DNA from: Chryseobacterium shigense
GTDB taxonomy: Bacteria > Bacteroidota > Bacteroidia > Flavobacteriales > Weeksellaceae
Direction: 5' to 3'
Assembly: GCF_900156575.1 (NCBI RefSeq)
Contig: NZ_FTNY01000004.1
Coordinates: forward strand, 620,001 to 684,000
Length of the DNA stretch: 64,000 nt
In this document: positions 43,872 to 53,126 of the stretch, piece after piece
Numbering within the stretch: position 1 is the stretch's first letter
Layout: each line of letters begins with the position of its first letter
Translations under genes and position numbers: made by a program
Notes under the pieces: generated by a model
Seen by the model: only the letters and a program-made list of their open reading frames with translations
Databases searched by the model: none
What the model was told of the DNA's origin: nothing

Positions 43872-45641
43872 TTATTTCAAATCATATATCTTCCCGTTAC
43901 AGGCTACTTTTTGCACCTTATCAGAAAAAGTCTTTATTTCTATACTCCGGATACGTCTTGAAGCACAATATGGGCTGGCTATAAACCGGATCATTTTCTT
44001 TTGATCTGAGTTTTCAGCAATCCAAAAACAGGCTCTGTCACCTTTCTTCAAAGATAATACTTTGGTTTTATTAAAATCATGAAGTAAGATCTCTTCTTTT
44101 TGATTTTCGAAAATATAAAATCCCGTTCTGATTATAAGAAACATTAAAATCATGGTCAAAAATCTGATTGAATGATTAAAATCAACTTTTAAAAGTAACG
44201 GTCTCAATTTATAAACAATTACAGATAAAAGCAATACTTCAGCTTTATTCATAGGAATTTCAGAAAAAAGCAGGATCTCTGATTCTGCAAACCAGTGAAT
44301 AAGTTTTAGCAAAATCTGAATGGACAGATCATAGGCAAAATTAATCCATTCAAAATCCACCCGCAGTGCTATGAGAATGGTCATTAAAAAAGAAAATATA
44401 ATGAGGAGTTCTGAAAAAGGAACAATCAAAATATTAGCAGGAAAAGAAACAAAAGAAAACTGGTGAAAATAATAAAGAACTACCGGAAGAGTAGCCAATT
44501 GTGCGGATAAGGAGATGGTAATGGTGTTGAATATTAATTTTTTAAAATAGCCATCCTGTTGAGGAAAATATTTCAAAAGGGGCTGATTTAACCAAAAAAT
44601 ACCTAAAACTGCAAGAAAGCTTAACTGAAATCCCACATCAAAAATCTGCTGGGTATCAAATACCAAAATAATCATTGCAGATAGTGAAAGAGAGTGAAGT
44701 AAATCCGGTTTTCGCTGAAGAATTATATACATGAAATAGACCGTGAGCATAATACAGGAGCGGATGACTGAATTCCCAAAACCTATAAGCGCGGCAAACA
44801 ACCAGATAAAAGCTATACTTGCCATAACTGCGTATTTTCTGAACCGGAGAGGACTAAACCGGGTCAGCAAAAAGTAAAAGAGTCCAAAAATAACAACGAT
44901 GTGTGTTCCGGAGATAGCTAAAAAATGAACCAGCCCGGACCTGTTAAAATCCTGTACCGTTTCAGCATCCATTTCCGTTCTGTCTGCGAGAATAATTCCT
45001 TTCAAAAACTCGCGGGTCTTTGCCGATATTGAAACAGCATCAATCTTCTTCAGGATTTCAAATCTTTGCTGCTGAATCCATTCGGTAAGGTTTAAATCAG
45101 TTCTTATGGTAGAAGAAATGTCTTTTGATGCATAACACTGATATTCAATATCTTTCCGTTTTAAATACTTGAAGTAGTCGAATTGAAAATCATGCTTTGG
45201 CGCTTTCGGTTTTGACAGATATGCCTCCGCTTTGTAATAGTGTTTAAAATCAAGTTCTTCATGTGCTTTAGGAATATAAAGAACTGCATTGAAATTTTCT
45301 TTTCCACTATGGGCAAAGACTTCGTATTTCTTATTTTTCCCAGTAGAATTTAATTTCTTTGATATTTTAAAGACGATTACTCCTTTTTGGGGAACAAGAT
45401 GGTCACAGGAAGAAGAGGCATTAAAAAAATGAAGAACTATTCCTGCTCCAAAAAACAGCAACCCTAGCAACAAAGCTTTCACTTTATGCAGGAAATAAGA
45501 ATGAAAGAAAGTTAATATGAAAAACAGCAAACAACATGCGGATACAGAATAAACGAATTTTTTATGCATCTCCATCTGATCCTGAAAAAAAATCCCCAGA
45601 ATAAAACAAGTGGCAAGAATAAGAACAGGTTGTTTGTTCAA
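43872..45641 (-). CDS. ComEC/Rec2-family DNA uptake channel protein
   Basis: 589 residues. Three or more N-terminal membrane helices and a DUF4131-like soluble domain (about 70-190) precede the Competence domain, with the signature SGLVHFLAISGTHIVVIFGLF and RSCIMLTVYFM, and about eight further helices. It ends soon after the last helix (about 505) with a short soluble tail and lacks the metallo-beta-lactamase domain of Gram-positive ComEC. The short form is usual in Bacteroidota. It likely transports single-stranded DNA across the inner membrane in natural transformation. Confidence 0.88.
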   Translation of the reverse strand: MNKQPVLILATCFILGIFFQDQMEMHKKFVYSVSACCLLFFILTFFHSYFLHKVKALLLGLLFFGAGIVLHFFNASSSCDHLVPQKGVIVFKISKKLNSTGKNKKYEVFAHSGKENFNAVLYIPKAHEELDFKHYYKAEAYLSKPKAPKHDFQFDYFKYLKRKDIEYQCYASKDISSTIRTDLNLTEWIQQQRFEILKKIDAVSISAKTREFLKGIILADRTEMDAETVQDFNRSGLVHFLAISGTHIVVIFGLFYFLLTRFSPLRFRKYAVMASIAFIWLFAALIGFGNSVIRSCIMLTVYFMYIILQRKPDLLHSLSLSAMIILVFDTQQIFDVGFQLSFLAVLGIFWLNQPLLKYFPQQDGYFKKLIFNTITISLSAQLATLPVVLYYFHQFSFVSFPANILIVPFSELLIIFSFLMTILIALRVDFEWINFAYDLSIQILLKLIHWFAESEILLFSEIPMNKAEVLLLSVIVYKLRPLLLKVDFNHSIRFLTMILMFLIIRTGFYIFENQKEEILLHDFNKTKVLSLKKGDRACFWIAENSDQKKMIRFIASPYCASRRIRSIEIKTFSDKVQKVACNGKIYDLK

Positions 45642-45923
45642 TGAATACGATTATTTAATAACCAAAAAGTATGACTTTATTTGATTATAAAATAACACGT
45701 AATTTGCAGGAATTCAGCACTATTCACCATTATATCGAATAATATCGGGCTTGATTATTTACTCTGAAATTGCATTTTATTAAAAAAAATAAAAGCCGAC
45801 TGGATCAGACGACTTTGTATTTGAAAACTGTTCGTAACAGCAATTTTATTTTATTAATGAAAATTTTCAATGTAAATTCTTATTCTATGAATAGAACTTG
45901 CCTATCAACTGTAATTTTTATAA

Positions 45924-47012
45924 TTATTTACCTTTTAAGAATTGATCAGTCAACCTCTTTGTTTCCTTAATATAAAACCAGGAATCTTTCCCATAATCTT
46001 CATATTTGAAATTTCCTGTTTTTTTAGGAATTGCGGGTTCTATTTGTGTTCCTTCATGCCATTCATTAAAAGAAGTGATCCCAATATAGTCAGGATGTAC
46101 TTTTGCGGCGGCCTTAAACATTGTTTCGTAATATCTTCCGTTGTCACGGCTTTTGAAATTGGCTTCATTCCAGGGTCTTATCCTTGTATCCGAATAACCG
46201 GGGCCTACGCATGGAATAAAAATAAGGTGATGGTCTTTTGCAAATTGGGAAAGATAACTCCAATTGGAGGTCGTGCTCCCGAAGACAAAGCCTTCACTGG
46301 CAAAGTAGGTATAGAAGCCATCAAAACCTGACTTCTCAAAAAAATCTGAATGCTCTTTTTCCACCCACAATCCAATGTAATGTCCATCCAATTCTGTATT
46401 CCGAACTGTTTGTTCTCCATTTTCGGATAGAAGCTTTGACCATTCTGAAGGAGAAATTTTGTAACTGTCGTAGATATAATACAGTGGTTTTCCATCCTTT
46501 TTATAAAAAGCATGATGATGGGAATAGGATTTGACAAGGTAGGAAAGCTGATCTTTGAGTTCCGTAATATTTTTATAGAAAGGTTCTATGTGAAAAGCGA
46601 TTTTAAGGTCAAACTGATCTGCAATATCAAGATATCTGATGATGCTTTTATCCACAAAAGGATCTTTCCCAAGCCAGCTTAGGACAACCACTCCCACACC
46701 GGATTGTTTGATCATTTTCATATGTTTCCTGATGATCTCAGAATCGTTTGAACTATAATTTCCCAGTTCAGGATAGAAATTGGCACCTATGTCGTCTCCT
46801 CCTTTATGATGTCCAAGATTATTCCATTTGGGATTATTCCAATGGGGTAAAATATCATGATTCCAGTGAGCATATTTCCCATCGGTGGTTGGATTTCCGT
46901 ACCAGCCGTAATAGAATATCTGGACTTTATCTCTGGATTGGCTGTTTTGAGCAAAGCTTTCCGGAGAAAAACAGATCAATGCCATGAATAGTATAAAGCT
47001 TTTAAAATTCAT
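45924..47012 (-). CDS. GH99 endo-alpha-mannosidase-like glycoside hydrolase
   Basis: 362 residues with a signal peptide (MNFKSFILFMALICFSPESFAQ), so exported. The mature protein matches GH99 throughout: VQIFYYGWYGNPTTDGKYAHWNH at the N-terminus, GVGVVVLSWLGKD, and near the C-terminus the highly conserved ITSFNEWHEGTQIEPA. The catalytic pair of bacterial GH99 enzymes (Glu-x-x-Glu) corresponds to Glu317 and Glu320 here. GH99 enzymes cleave alpha-1,2-linked Glc/Man-alpha-1,3-Man units of eukaryotic N-glycans or yeast mannan. No SusC/SusD or other glycan genes flank it, and it has no T9SS tail. Confidence 0.88.
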   Translation of the reverse strand: MNFKSFILFMALICFSPESFAQNSQSRDKVQIFYYGWYGNPTTDGKYAHWNHDILPHWNNPKWNNLGHHKGGDDIGANFYPELGNYSSNDSEIIRKHMKMIKQSGVGVVVLSWLGKDPFVDKSIIRYLDIADQFDLKIAFHIEPFYKNITELKDQLSYLVKSYSHHHAFYKKDGKPLYYIYDSYKISPSEWSKLLSENGEQTVRNTELDGHYIGLWVEKEHSDFFEKSGFDGFYTYFASEGFVFGSTTSNWSYLSQFAKDHHLIFIPCVGPGYSDTRIRPWNEANFKSRDNGRYYETMFKAAAKVHPDYIGITSFNEWHEGTQIEPAIPKKTGNFKYEDYGKDSWFYIKETKRLTDQFLKGK

Positions 47013-47065
47013 TGTTATAAAATTTAAATCTACAAAACCATTGAGCCAAACATCAGGAAAGTATT

Positions 47066-48169
47066 TTAAACATTTAAAATGACCTCAGCCGCTTTCGCAC
47101 TGGCTCCTTTGCCACCTAATTTTTCTCTTAAAAGACTGTAATCCGCCAGAACCTGGTTTCTCTTTTGACCTTCTATTATTTTATTGAGTTCTTCAACCAG
47201 ATTTTTGGTATTCAGATCGGTCTGGATCAGCTCTTTCACGACTTCCCTATCCATAATCAGATTGACTAATGAAATATACTTAATGTTTTTCACCAACCTT
47301 TTGGCAATCGCATAAGAAACTTTGCTTCCACGATAGCATACTACTTCCGGAATATTGAGTAAAGCAGTTTCCAATGTGGCGGTTCCTGAAGTCACCAGTG
47401 CAGCTTTTGAGCACCTCAGCAAATCGTAGGTTCTGTTGGAAACAAAATGAACGTTGTCATCCACATATTTTTGATAAAATTCTTTCGGAAGACTTGGTGC
47501 GCCGGCAATGACAAACTGATAGTTTTTGAAGTGAGGCCTTACAGAAAGCATTATTTCAAGCATTTTCTCCACCTCTTGTTTTCGGGAACCCGGAAGAAGG
47601 GCTATAATTTCCTTTTCGTTCAGTCCGTTTTCTTTTTTAAATTCTTCTGGACTGATATCTTTCAGACTGGAAATAGCATCCAGCAGCGGATGTCCTACAA
47701 AATGGGAATGAACCCCATGTTTTTTATAAAAATCTTCTTCAAAAGGAAGAATAACCATCATCTCGTCCACATACTTTTTAATGATCTCTACTCTGCCTTC
47801 TTTCCAGGCCCAAAGCTGCGGAGAAATATAATAGACCACCTTAATCCCAAGTTCTTTTGCAAATTTTGCAATCCTCAGATTAAATCCAGGATAATCGATC
47901 AGAATAAGAATATCCGGTTTATTTTTTTTGATATCTTCTTTACAGAACCTGATGTTGTTCAGAATCGTTCTCAAGTTCATAGCTACCTCCAGAAACCCCA
48001 TAAAAGCGAGATCTCGGTAATGTTTTACCAATGTTCCGCCCTGAGCTTTCATAAGATCACCACCCCAGAACCGGAGCTCTGCCTTCGGATCTTTCTCCAG
48101 AAGGGCTTTCATTAAATTGCTCCCATGAAGATCACCGGAAGCTTCTCCTGCAATAATATAATATTTCAT
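47066..48169 (-). CDS. lpxB: Lipid-A-disaccharide synthase
   Basis: 367 residues, GT19 family. It begins MKYYIIAGEASGDLHGSNLM and contains FLEVAMNLRTILNN, YISPQLWAWKEGRV, FVGHPLLD, ALLPGSRKQEVEKML and TSGTATLETALLNIPEVVCYRG, all typical of LpxB. It joins UDP-diacylglucosamine and lipid X in lipid A synthesis at the inner membrane face. In Bacteroidota surE commonly lies next to it, but here the GH99 gene follows by 53 nt. Confidence 0.96.
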   Translation of the reverse strand: MKYYIIAGEASGDLHGSNLMKALLEKDPKAELRFWGGDLMKAQGGTLVKHYRDLAFMGFLEVAMNLRTILNNIRFCKEDIKKNKPDILILIDYPGFNLRIAKFAKELGIKVVYYISPQLWAWKEGRVEIIKKYVDEMMVILPFEEDFYKKHGVHSHFVGHPLLDAISSLKDISPEEFKKENGLNEKEIIALLPGSRKQEVEKMLEIMLSVRPHFKNYQFVIAGAPSLPKEFYQKYVDDNVHFVSNRTYDLLRCSKAALVTSGTATLETALLNIPEVVCYRGSKVSYAIAKRLVKNIKYISLVNLIMDREVVKELIQTDLNTKNLVEELNKIIEGQKRNQVLADYSLLREKLGGKGASAKAAEVILNV

Positions 48170-48300
48170 TTCTTCCGAAATCTTTATTTGTTGTTATAAC
48201 TCCCTTTAATTTCCCTTCATTTTATGAGATCATTTTAAATCATGGGAGGTTTCTATGGTAAGGATAGAGAACAAATTAAGGTTTTCATGATCTTAATTTG

Positions 48301-48308
48301 TAAATTTG
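48301..48308 (+). promoter_or_regulatory. -7 element before the DUF2480 gene
   Basis: TAAATTTG fits TAnnTTTG exactly and lies 20 nt before the ATG at 48329. Confidence 0.65.
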
Positions 48309-48328
48309 TCCAAAGATAATGATAAAAA

Positions 48329-48838
48329 ATGTCAGAAGAATTTGAAATCCGAAATAAAGTTGCTGAAAGCGGTCTTATCAATTTTGATCTAGCGACCCTG
48401 GTTCCTAAGGGGATAAGAAAAGGTATTGATCTTAAAGATTTTCTTTTCCAGGAGATGATCCTGAAGGAAAAAGATTTCCGGGAAAAAGTAGATGCAATAG
48501 ATACAAAAGCGTATGAAGATACTTACATATACATTTACAATTCTGTAGATACTATAATTCCGTTGTGGGCTTATTTTGTATTAACCGCTAAACTTACAGA
48601 TGTCGCTAAAAAGATTGTCTTTGGAAATAAGGAAGATCTGGAAGTTATTTTGATGCATAATGCCATCCAGACTTATGATTTCGAAGATATGAGAGGCAAA
48701 AGAGTTTTAGTAAAAGGATGTTCGGATAAAGAGATTCCTGAAAACGCTTATATAGAACTGGTTGAACAGCTAAAACCTTTGGTAAAATCATTAATGTTCG
48801 GTGAAGCGTGCTCTAATGTTCCCATTGTTAAGAATTAA
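48329..48838 (+). CDS. DUF2480 family protein
   Basis: 169 residues, cytosolic, no signal peptide. Characteristic text includes VAESGLINFDLATLVPKG, FREKVDAIDTKAYEDTYIYIYNSVDTIIPLWAYFVLTAKL and RVLVKGCSDKEIPENAYIELVEQLKPLVKSLMFGEACSNVP. The family is restricted largely to Bacteroidota and has no known function. It lies 3 nt upstream of the DUF2723-like membrane protein, so the two share a transcript. Confidence 0.82.
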   Translation: MSEEFEIRNKVAESGLINFDLATLVPKGIRKGIDLKDFLFQEMILKEKDFREKVDAIDTKAYEDTYIYIYNSVDTIIPLWAYFVLTAKLTDVAKKIVFGNKEDLEVILMHNAIQTYDFEDMRGKRVLVKGCSDKEIPENAYIELVEQLKPLVKSLMFGEACSNVPIVKN

Positions 48839-48841
48839 TTT

Positions 48842-50101
48842 ATGTTTAAAAACTTATACGCAATATTTATATTTTTCATTTTCATATCGATCTATTATGC
48901 AGGTAGTTTTACAAGAATCCCTTTTGCTGATTGTGTAGGATTTGTCCATAGTGTAGAGATTGGAGAATACAAAACGGTAGCGACAGCTATTACCCATATC
49001 CTCTACGTAAACACCGCTATTTTCATAAAAAACATTACAGGACTTGATGCTATTGCCACCAGCAGACTCCTAATCATTGGATCTGCTGCTGCTACAGTAT
49101 CTGTGATTTATCTTACGGTAAAAAGTATTACAAAAATAGAGTGGGTATCCATTACAACCGCTTTTGTTTTCGGTTTTAGTTTTTCCTTTTGGAGAAATGC
49201 AGAGATCGTAGAGGTATACACCTATAATTCTTTATGGATCAGTCTTTTCTTTTTCTCAATGGTCAAAACCTTTACAGAACATAAGAAAAACTACATTATT
49301 TTAAGTGGGTTATTTTTAGGAATAAGTCTTTGGTTGCATATCCAGAATATACTCATGATTCCCAGTCTTTTTCTGTTTTTATACTATTTTAGAACAGAAA
49401 AAAAATATGCTTATACTTCACTGATTATTTTTCTTATTCTATTCTTATTAATAACTGTTTTAAATGTAGCACAGGGGCTGCCGCTTAATTCTCCTTACAC
49501 TTCAGAGGGAGCACACTGGATTCAGGATACATTCAAGAAAACACCAAAACAATATTTACTTGATTTTGTACAGTCCATAGGCTATTTGATTTACAATTTC
49601 AACCTGTTTATATTTTTCGGAATCATAGGAATGATCGCCTTATACAGGATAAATAAGAAGATGTTTTTTGTATTCTTCACTGCTGCTGTGTGTGTATATG
49701 GATTCTCTACATTCTATGCCGTTTCGGACAATTATGTATTTTTCATCCCATTTAATATGATTTTTGCTCTTTCGATCGGATATGGACTTGCATTGCCTAA
49801 ATATGCTCCTCTAAAAAAATTCTCCTGGATATGTCTTCTCATTCCTTTAGGCTATTATGCTTCCTATAAAACGGCATTTTTAACCGAAAAAGGAAGAAGC
49901 TTTCATGAGGCTAAAAAGTATAAAGGGGGCTTGGATTATTATTTGGTTCCCTGGATGAATAATAATGTAGGAATCCTTGATTTTATTATTGAAAAAAAGA
50001 AATCTCCGGATCCAATGCACTGGATGCTCAACGGAGCCAACGAATACATAGAGCTGATGAAGAGCAAAGGATATACAGATGAAGAGCTAAAAAAACTTTA
50101 A
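48842..50101 (+). CDS. DUF2723-like (TMEM260-type) GT-C membrane protein
   Basis: 419 residues with about ten membrane helices. The first loop has FADCVGFVHSVEIGEYKTVA, which aligns with the acidic first-loop motif of DUF2723 proteins (usually DxGE...), where GT-C glycosyltransferases bind lipid-linked sugar. Other parts (SFWRNAEIVEVYTYNSLWISLFFF and LSGLFLGISLWLHIQNIL) match the same family. It is much shorter than the roughly 1,000-residue Bacteroidota homologues and lacks their large soluble tail. A protein O-mannosyl- or similar glycosyltransferase role is inferred from fold. Confidence 0.7.
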   Translation: MFKNLYAIFIFFIFISIYYAGSFTRIPFADCVGFVHSVEIGEYKTVATAITHILYVNTAIFIKNITGLDAIATSRLLIIGSAAATVSVIYLTVKSITKIEWVSITTAFVFGFSFSFWRNAEIVEVYTYNSLWISLFFFSMVKTFTEHKKNYIILSGLFLGISLWLHIQNILMIPSLFLFLYYFRTEKKYAYTSLIIFLILFLLITVLNVAQGLPLNSPYTSEGAHWIQDTFKKTPKQYLLDFVQSIGYLIYNFNLFIFFGIIGMIALYRINKKMFFVFFTAAVCVYGFSTFYAVSDNYVFFIPFNMIFALSIGYGLALPKYAPLKKFSWICLLIPLGYYASYKTAFLTEKGRSFHEAKKYKGGLDYYLVPWMNNNVGILDFIIEKKKSPDPMHWMLNGANEYIELMKSKGYTDEELKKL

Positions 50102-50125
50102 CAATAATTGTGAAGTGAAAAGATT

Positions 50126-50153
50126 TTGTGAATCACATTTTTTGATAACTTTG
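50126..50153 (+). promoter_or_regulatory. Promoter of the DUF937 gene
   Basis: TTG at 50126-50128 and TAACTTTG at 50146-50153 are 17 nt apart, fitting the Bacteroidota consensus, and the -7 element is 31 nt before the ATG. Confidence 0.75.
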
Positions 50154-50184
50154 ATTTACTTAATACTTTAAAATAAACACAAAC

Positions 50185-50841
50185 ATGAGTTTAATTGACC
50201 TACTTACAGGTAGTACCAGCAACCAGGTTGCTGAGCAGGCTGAAAACAAATTTGGAATCAGCAGAAACCAGATCATCGCTTTATTGGCGGTAGCTGCACC
50301 ATTGGTAATTTCGTATCTTAGAAATAAGTCTCAGGATGCTAAAGAAGCAGAAGCTTTAAATAATGCTTTAGATAAAGACCACGACGGAAGCATTCTTGAT
50401 GATGCAACACAAGCAGAAGCAAGACAGGCTGAAGGAGGATCAATTCTTGACCACGTTTTTGGCGGACAAAAAAGTACCGTGGAAAACCAATTGTCTCAGA
50501 ATACAGGAATTTCAATCGATAAGATAGGACCTATTTTAGCGATGCTTGCTCCGGTAATCATGGGATATATCGGTAAAGAGAAGCAACAGAATAATGTAGG
50601 AGCAGGAGGCTTAGGAGATCTCTTAGGAGGAATTCTTGGAAATGCATCCAGCCAGGCACAAACGCAACAGTCTAACCCATTGAATGACATTTTAGGAAGT
50701 GTTTTAGGAAGCGGTCAATCGCAGTCGGGAGGGAATCCACTTAACGATATCCTGGGAAGTGTACTTGGCGGAGGCGGAGGACAACAGCAACAGGGCGGCG
50801 GCTTAGGAAGCATCCTTGGTAACATTTTAGGAGGAAAATAA
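50185..50841 (+). CDS. DUF937 (YidB-like) glycine-rich protein
   Basis: 218 residues. Two DUF937-type helical repeats are visible: NKFGISRNQIIALLAVAAPLVISYLRNKS (near 22-50) and QNTGISIDKIGPILAMLAPVIMGYIGKEK (near 108-136). The C-terminal 75 residues are low-complexity, made of NPLNDILGSVLG repeats with Gly/Gln runs. There is no signal peptide. The function is unknown; related YidB-like proteins are annotated as structural or stress-associated. It is a single-gene unit with its own promoter and terminator. Confidence 0.85.
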   Translation: MSLIDLLTGSTSNQVAEQAENKFGISRNQIIALLAVAAPLVISYLRNKSQDAKEAEALNNALDKDHDGSILDDATQAEARQAEGGSILDHVFGGQKSTVENQLSQNTGISIDKIGPILAMLAPVIMGYIGKEKQQNNVGAGGLGDLLGGILGNASSQAQTQQSNPLNDILGSVLGSGQSQSGGNPLNDILGSVLGGGGGQQQQGGGLGSILGNILGGK

Positions 50842-50855
50842 TTTAATTTTGTATA

Positions 50856-50893
50856 TCAAAAAAGGCTGAAGATGAATCTTCAGCCTTTTTTAT
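50856..50893. terminator. Shared terminator of DUF937 and bTHX genes
   Basis: A perfect 11-bp stem (AAAGGCTGAAG and complement) with a 6-nt loop, flanked by A and T runs on the two sides, lies between convergent genes. Confidence 0.9.
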
Positions 50894-50896
50894 TTT

Positions 50897-51016
50897 TTAG
50901 CTTTTTGCTTTAGTTTCAGAAGGACCAATTGACTTAGAAGCCTTTCTCGGTCTTCTTTTACCATAACTTCCTGAATTGATTTTTCCTCTTCTTGATTTTC
51001 TGTCTCCTTTTCCCAT
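50897..51016 (-). CDS. 30S ribosomal protein bTHX
   Basis: A 39-residue, extremely basic protein that begins MGKGDRKSRRGKINSGSYG and continues KRRPRKASKSIGPSETKAKS. The MGKGD-K-R-GKI-GSYG-RRP pattern is that of the bTHX protein of Bacteroidota and Thermus, which sits in a pocket of the 30S head and stabilises 16S rRNA. Start ATG at 51014-51016 and stop at 50897-50899 were read by hand on the minus strand. It is easily missed because of its length. Confidence 0.88.
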   Translation of the reverse strand: MGKGDRKSRRGKINSGSYGKRRPRKASKSIGPSETKAKS

Positions 51017-51101
51017 AATGATAACTGTTTTGTTGGTTTAGCACTAAATTAGGCAATAGAACTTACAACCAAAAATTAAGGCTGTTAAAATTTTTATAAA
51101 T

Positions 51102-52496
51102 CTACACTTTTACCGTTTTCCATCTTCCTTTTTTAAACAAGATGAAAGCTACAATGGTAATTAAAGTCTCCGCAGCCGGAATAGAAATAAATACACCTTT
51201 AGGCCCCATTCCAAAATGCTTGGAAAGAAAATACGCCAATGGAATCTGAAACAACCAGAATCCGAAGAAATTCACCCAGGTAGGGGTCCATGTATCTCCT
51301 GCTCCGTTAAAAGCATTGATGAGCACCATTCCCATTCCATAGAAAATAAATCCCACACTCATAATGTGCAATGCATTTTTAGCAACCACTTTGATTTCGG
51401 TTTCTTGTGTGAAAAAGCCGACCAGGAAATCTCCAAGCAGAAAAAACAGTACACTTACTGCCAGCATAAAGATCACATTGTATTTTACGGTTTTCATGAC
51501 AGCCTGTTCCGCTCTTACCATTTCATTGGCCCCCATATTCTGTCCAACAAGCGTTGAAGCTGCATTGCTCAAACCCCAGGCAGGAAGTATAAAAAACATC
51601 ATCAGCCTTAAAGCGGTCTGGTAACCTGCAGAAGCATTTTCTCCTCCGGTAGTTGCTACCAGTTGGGCAAGAAAGATCCAGCTGCATGAAGCAATCACAA
51701 ATTGAAAAATTCCCGGTGTCGCAATTTTCACGATGCCTTTTATTTGTTTGAAATCAGGGGTAAAATAAGGAAGCGCAATACGAATCTGAGTATCTGCTAC
51801 CAAAAGATGATACAGCTGATACATCACACCGATACTTCTTCCTATCGTAGTGGCTAAGGCTGCTCCGGTAAGCCCCATCGCAGGAATGGGTCCAAAACCT
51901 TTAATCAGAACGGGGCAGAGTATAATGTTGGCAATATTCGCGATCCAGAGAGACTTCATCGCAATGGCTGCATTTCCTGCTCCCCTGAAAATCCCGTTGA
52001 TCAGGAATAAAAGCATAATAATCACACTGCTTCCCATCATGATCCTTGTGAAGTCTTTTCCATATGCTGCCGCTTCAGGCTTTGAGCCCATCAGAACCAA
52101 AATCTCTTCGGCATACATGACTCCAAACAAGCTTAGGATAAAAGTAATACCAAATGAAACCAATAAAACCTGTGCAGCACTTCTGGAAGCCTGTTCCGGA
52201 TTTTTCTCACCAATCCTTCTTGCAACCAGGGCTGTGGCAGCCATACTCATTCCTATCGCAATGGAGTACATTACCGAAAGTACAGATTCTGTTAATCCAA
52301 CCGTCTGAATCGCATACCCGCTTTCTTTCAAATGTCCTACAAAATACAGATCAACCAGTGCAAACACCGATTCCATAGCCATTTCCAGCATCATAGGAAC
52401 CGCCAAAAGGAGTACAGCACTTCTTATCGTTATTTTAGTATAATCTACCTCTTCTCCACTAAATGCTTTTTTCAAAAACGCTATATATTTTGTCAT
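51102..52496 (-). CDS. MATE-family multidrug efflux transporter
   Basis: 464 residues with about twelve membrane helices in two homologous halves of six. Typical MATE segments include LAVPMMLEMAMESVFALVDLYFVGHLK, GMSMAATALVARRIGEKNPEQA and GAALATTIGRSIGVMYQLYHL in the first half, and SAGYQTALRLMMFFILPAWGLSNAASTLVGQNMGA in the second. It exports cationic compounds using Na+ or H+ gradients; the substrate is unknown. It is a single-gene unit, opposite to its ankyrin neighbour. Confidence 0.93.
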   Translation of the reverse strand: MTKYIAFLKKAFSGEEVDYTKITIRSAVLLLAVPMMLEMAMESVFALVDLYFVGHLKESGYAIQTVGLTESVLSVMYSIAIGMSMAATALVARRIGEKNPEQASRSAAQVLLVSFGITFILSLFGVMYAEEILVLMGSKPEAAAYGKDFTRIMMGSSVIIMLLFLINGIFRGAGNAAIAMKSLWIANIANIILCPVLIKGFGPIPAMGLTGAALATTIGRSIGVMYQLYHLLVADTQIRIALPYFTPDFKQIKGIVKIATPGIFQFVIASCSWIFLAQLVATTGGENASAGYQTALRLMMFFILPAWGLSNAASTLVGQNMGANEMVRAEQAVMKTVKYNVIFMLAVSVLFFLLGDFLVGFFTQETEIKVVAKNALHIMSVGFIFYGMGMVLINAFNGAGDTWTPTWVNFFGFWLFQIPLAYFLSKHFGMGPKGVFISIPAAETLITIVAFILFKKGRWKTVKV

Positions 52497-52579
52497 TTCC
52501 TAATTAATAATTATCTGATTTTCAAAAATACAAATTCAATTCTTATAAAAATTTAGTTACTCATATCAAAAAAATAATT

Positions 52580-52587
52580 TAGATTTG
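52580..52587 (+). promoter_or_regulatory. -7 element before the ankyrin protein gene
   Basis: TAGATTTG fits TAnnTTTG exactly. Its closeness to the gene favours the second ATG (52609) over the first (52600) as start. Confidence 0.6.
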
Positions 52588-52608
52588 TATATTCTTAAAA
52601 TGAATCTT

Positions 52609-52968
52609 ATGAAAAAAATAATCTCTACCGTTTCTATACTTGTAATCTCAGTATCTGCTAATATGCTTTCTGCTCAGACATTGAGTAAAGCTCAGATGCA
52701 AGCCATTCAGTCTGACAATGTTGCTTCATTTAAAAAGAATTTTCAAAAAGCAGATTATGATAAGTGCTTTCCCCTTAAAGATGAAACTTTCAGCGCTTTA
52801 GGCTTTAGTTCACTTTATGGAAGAAATACTATTGTTCAATTTCTTATTGACAACAAAGTAGATGTTAATAAGGCCTGCAACGGTAAAACACCTCTTGCGT
52901 TAGCTAAATTAGGAAAGAAAGAGCAAACTGTACAACTATTGCTACAAAAAGGAGCTGCGAATAACTAA
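52609..52968 (+). CDS. Small exported ankyrin-repeat protein
   Basis: The chosen start gives MKKIISTVSILVISVSANMLSAQT, a clear signal peptide; ATG at 52600 is an alternative. The 119-residue protein has about two ankyrin repeats: FSALGFSSLYGRNTIVQFLIDNKVDVNKA and NGKTPLALAKLGKKEQTVQLLLQKGA. It should fold in the periplasm and bind a partner protein. No toxin or immunity partner is visible next to it. The function is unknown. Confidence 0.83.
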   Translation: MKKIISTVSILVISVSANMLSAQTLSKAQMQAIQSDNVASFKKNFQKADYDKCFPLKDETFSALGFSSLYGRNTIVQFLIDNKVDVNKACNGKTPLALAKLGKKEQTVQLLLQKGAANN

Positions 52969-52991
52969 AAAGCCCTCAAATAATATACAAG

Positions 52992-53014
52992 ACTTCCGAA
53001 AGGGAGTTTTTTTT
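52992..53014 (+). terminator. Terminator after the ankyrin protein gene
   Basis: ACTTCC/GGGAGT stem (one T-G pair) with a GAAA tetraloop, followed by eight T residues. Confidence 0.82.
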
Positions 53015-53045
53015 GTTTAAAAAACCTTCAAAAATCTTATCTTTG
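53013..53045 (+). promoter_or_regulatory. Promoter of aspS
   Basis: TTG at 53013-53015 and TATCTTTG at 53038-53045 are 22 nt apart. The leader to the aspS ATG at 53127 is about 75 nt. Confidence 0.7.
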
Positions 53046-53126
53046 CCTCCGGAATTTATGGTTGAAAACTTCATCATCAGAAAGCTAGGCCATATATCTT
53101 AAACATTGAACCTTAAACAAATAATT

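Noticed and set aside
45770..45970. 66-codon plus-strand ORF between comEC and GH99 genes
   Set aside because: It runs into the GH99 gene antisense, starts at a weak codon in AT-rich DNA and shows no family pattern.
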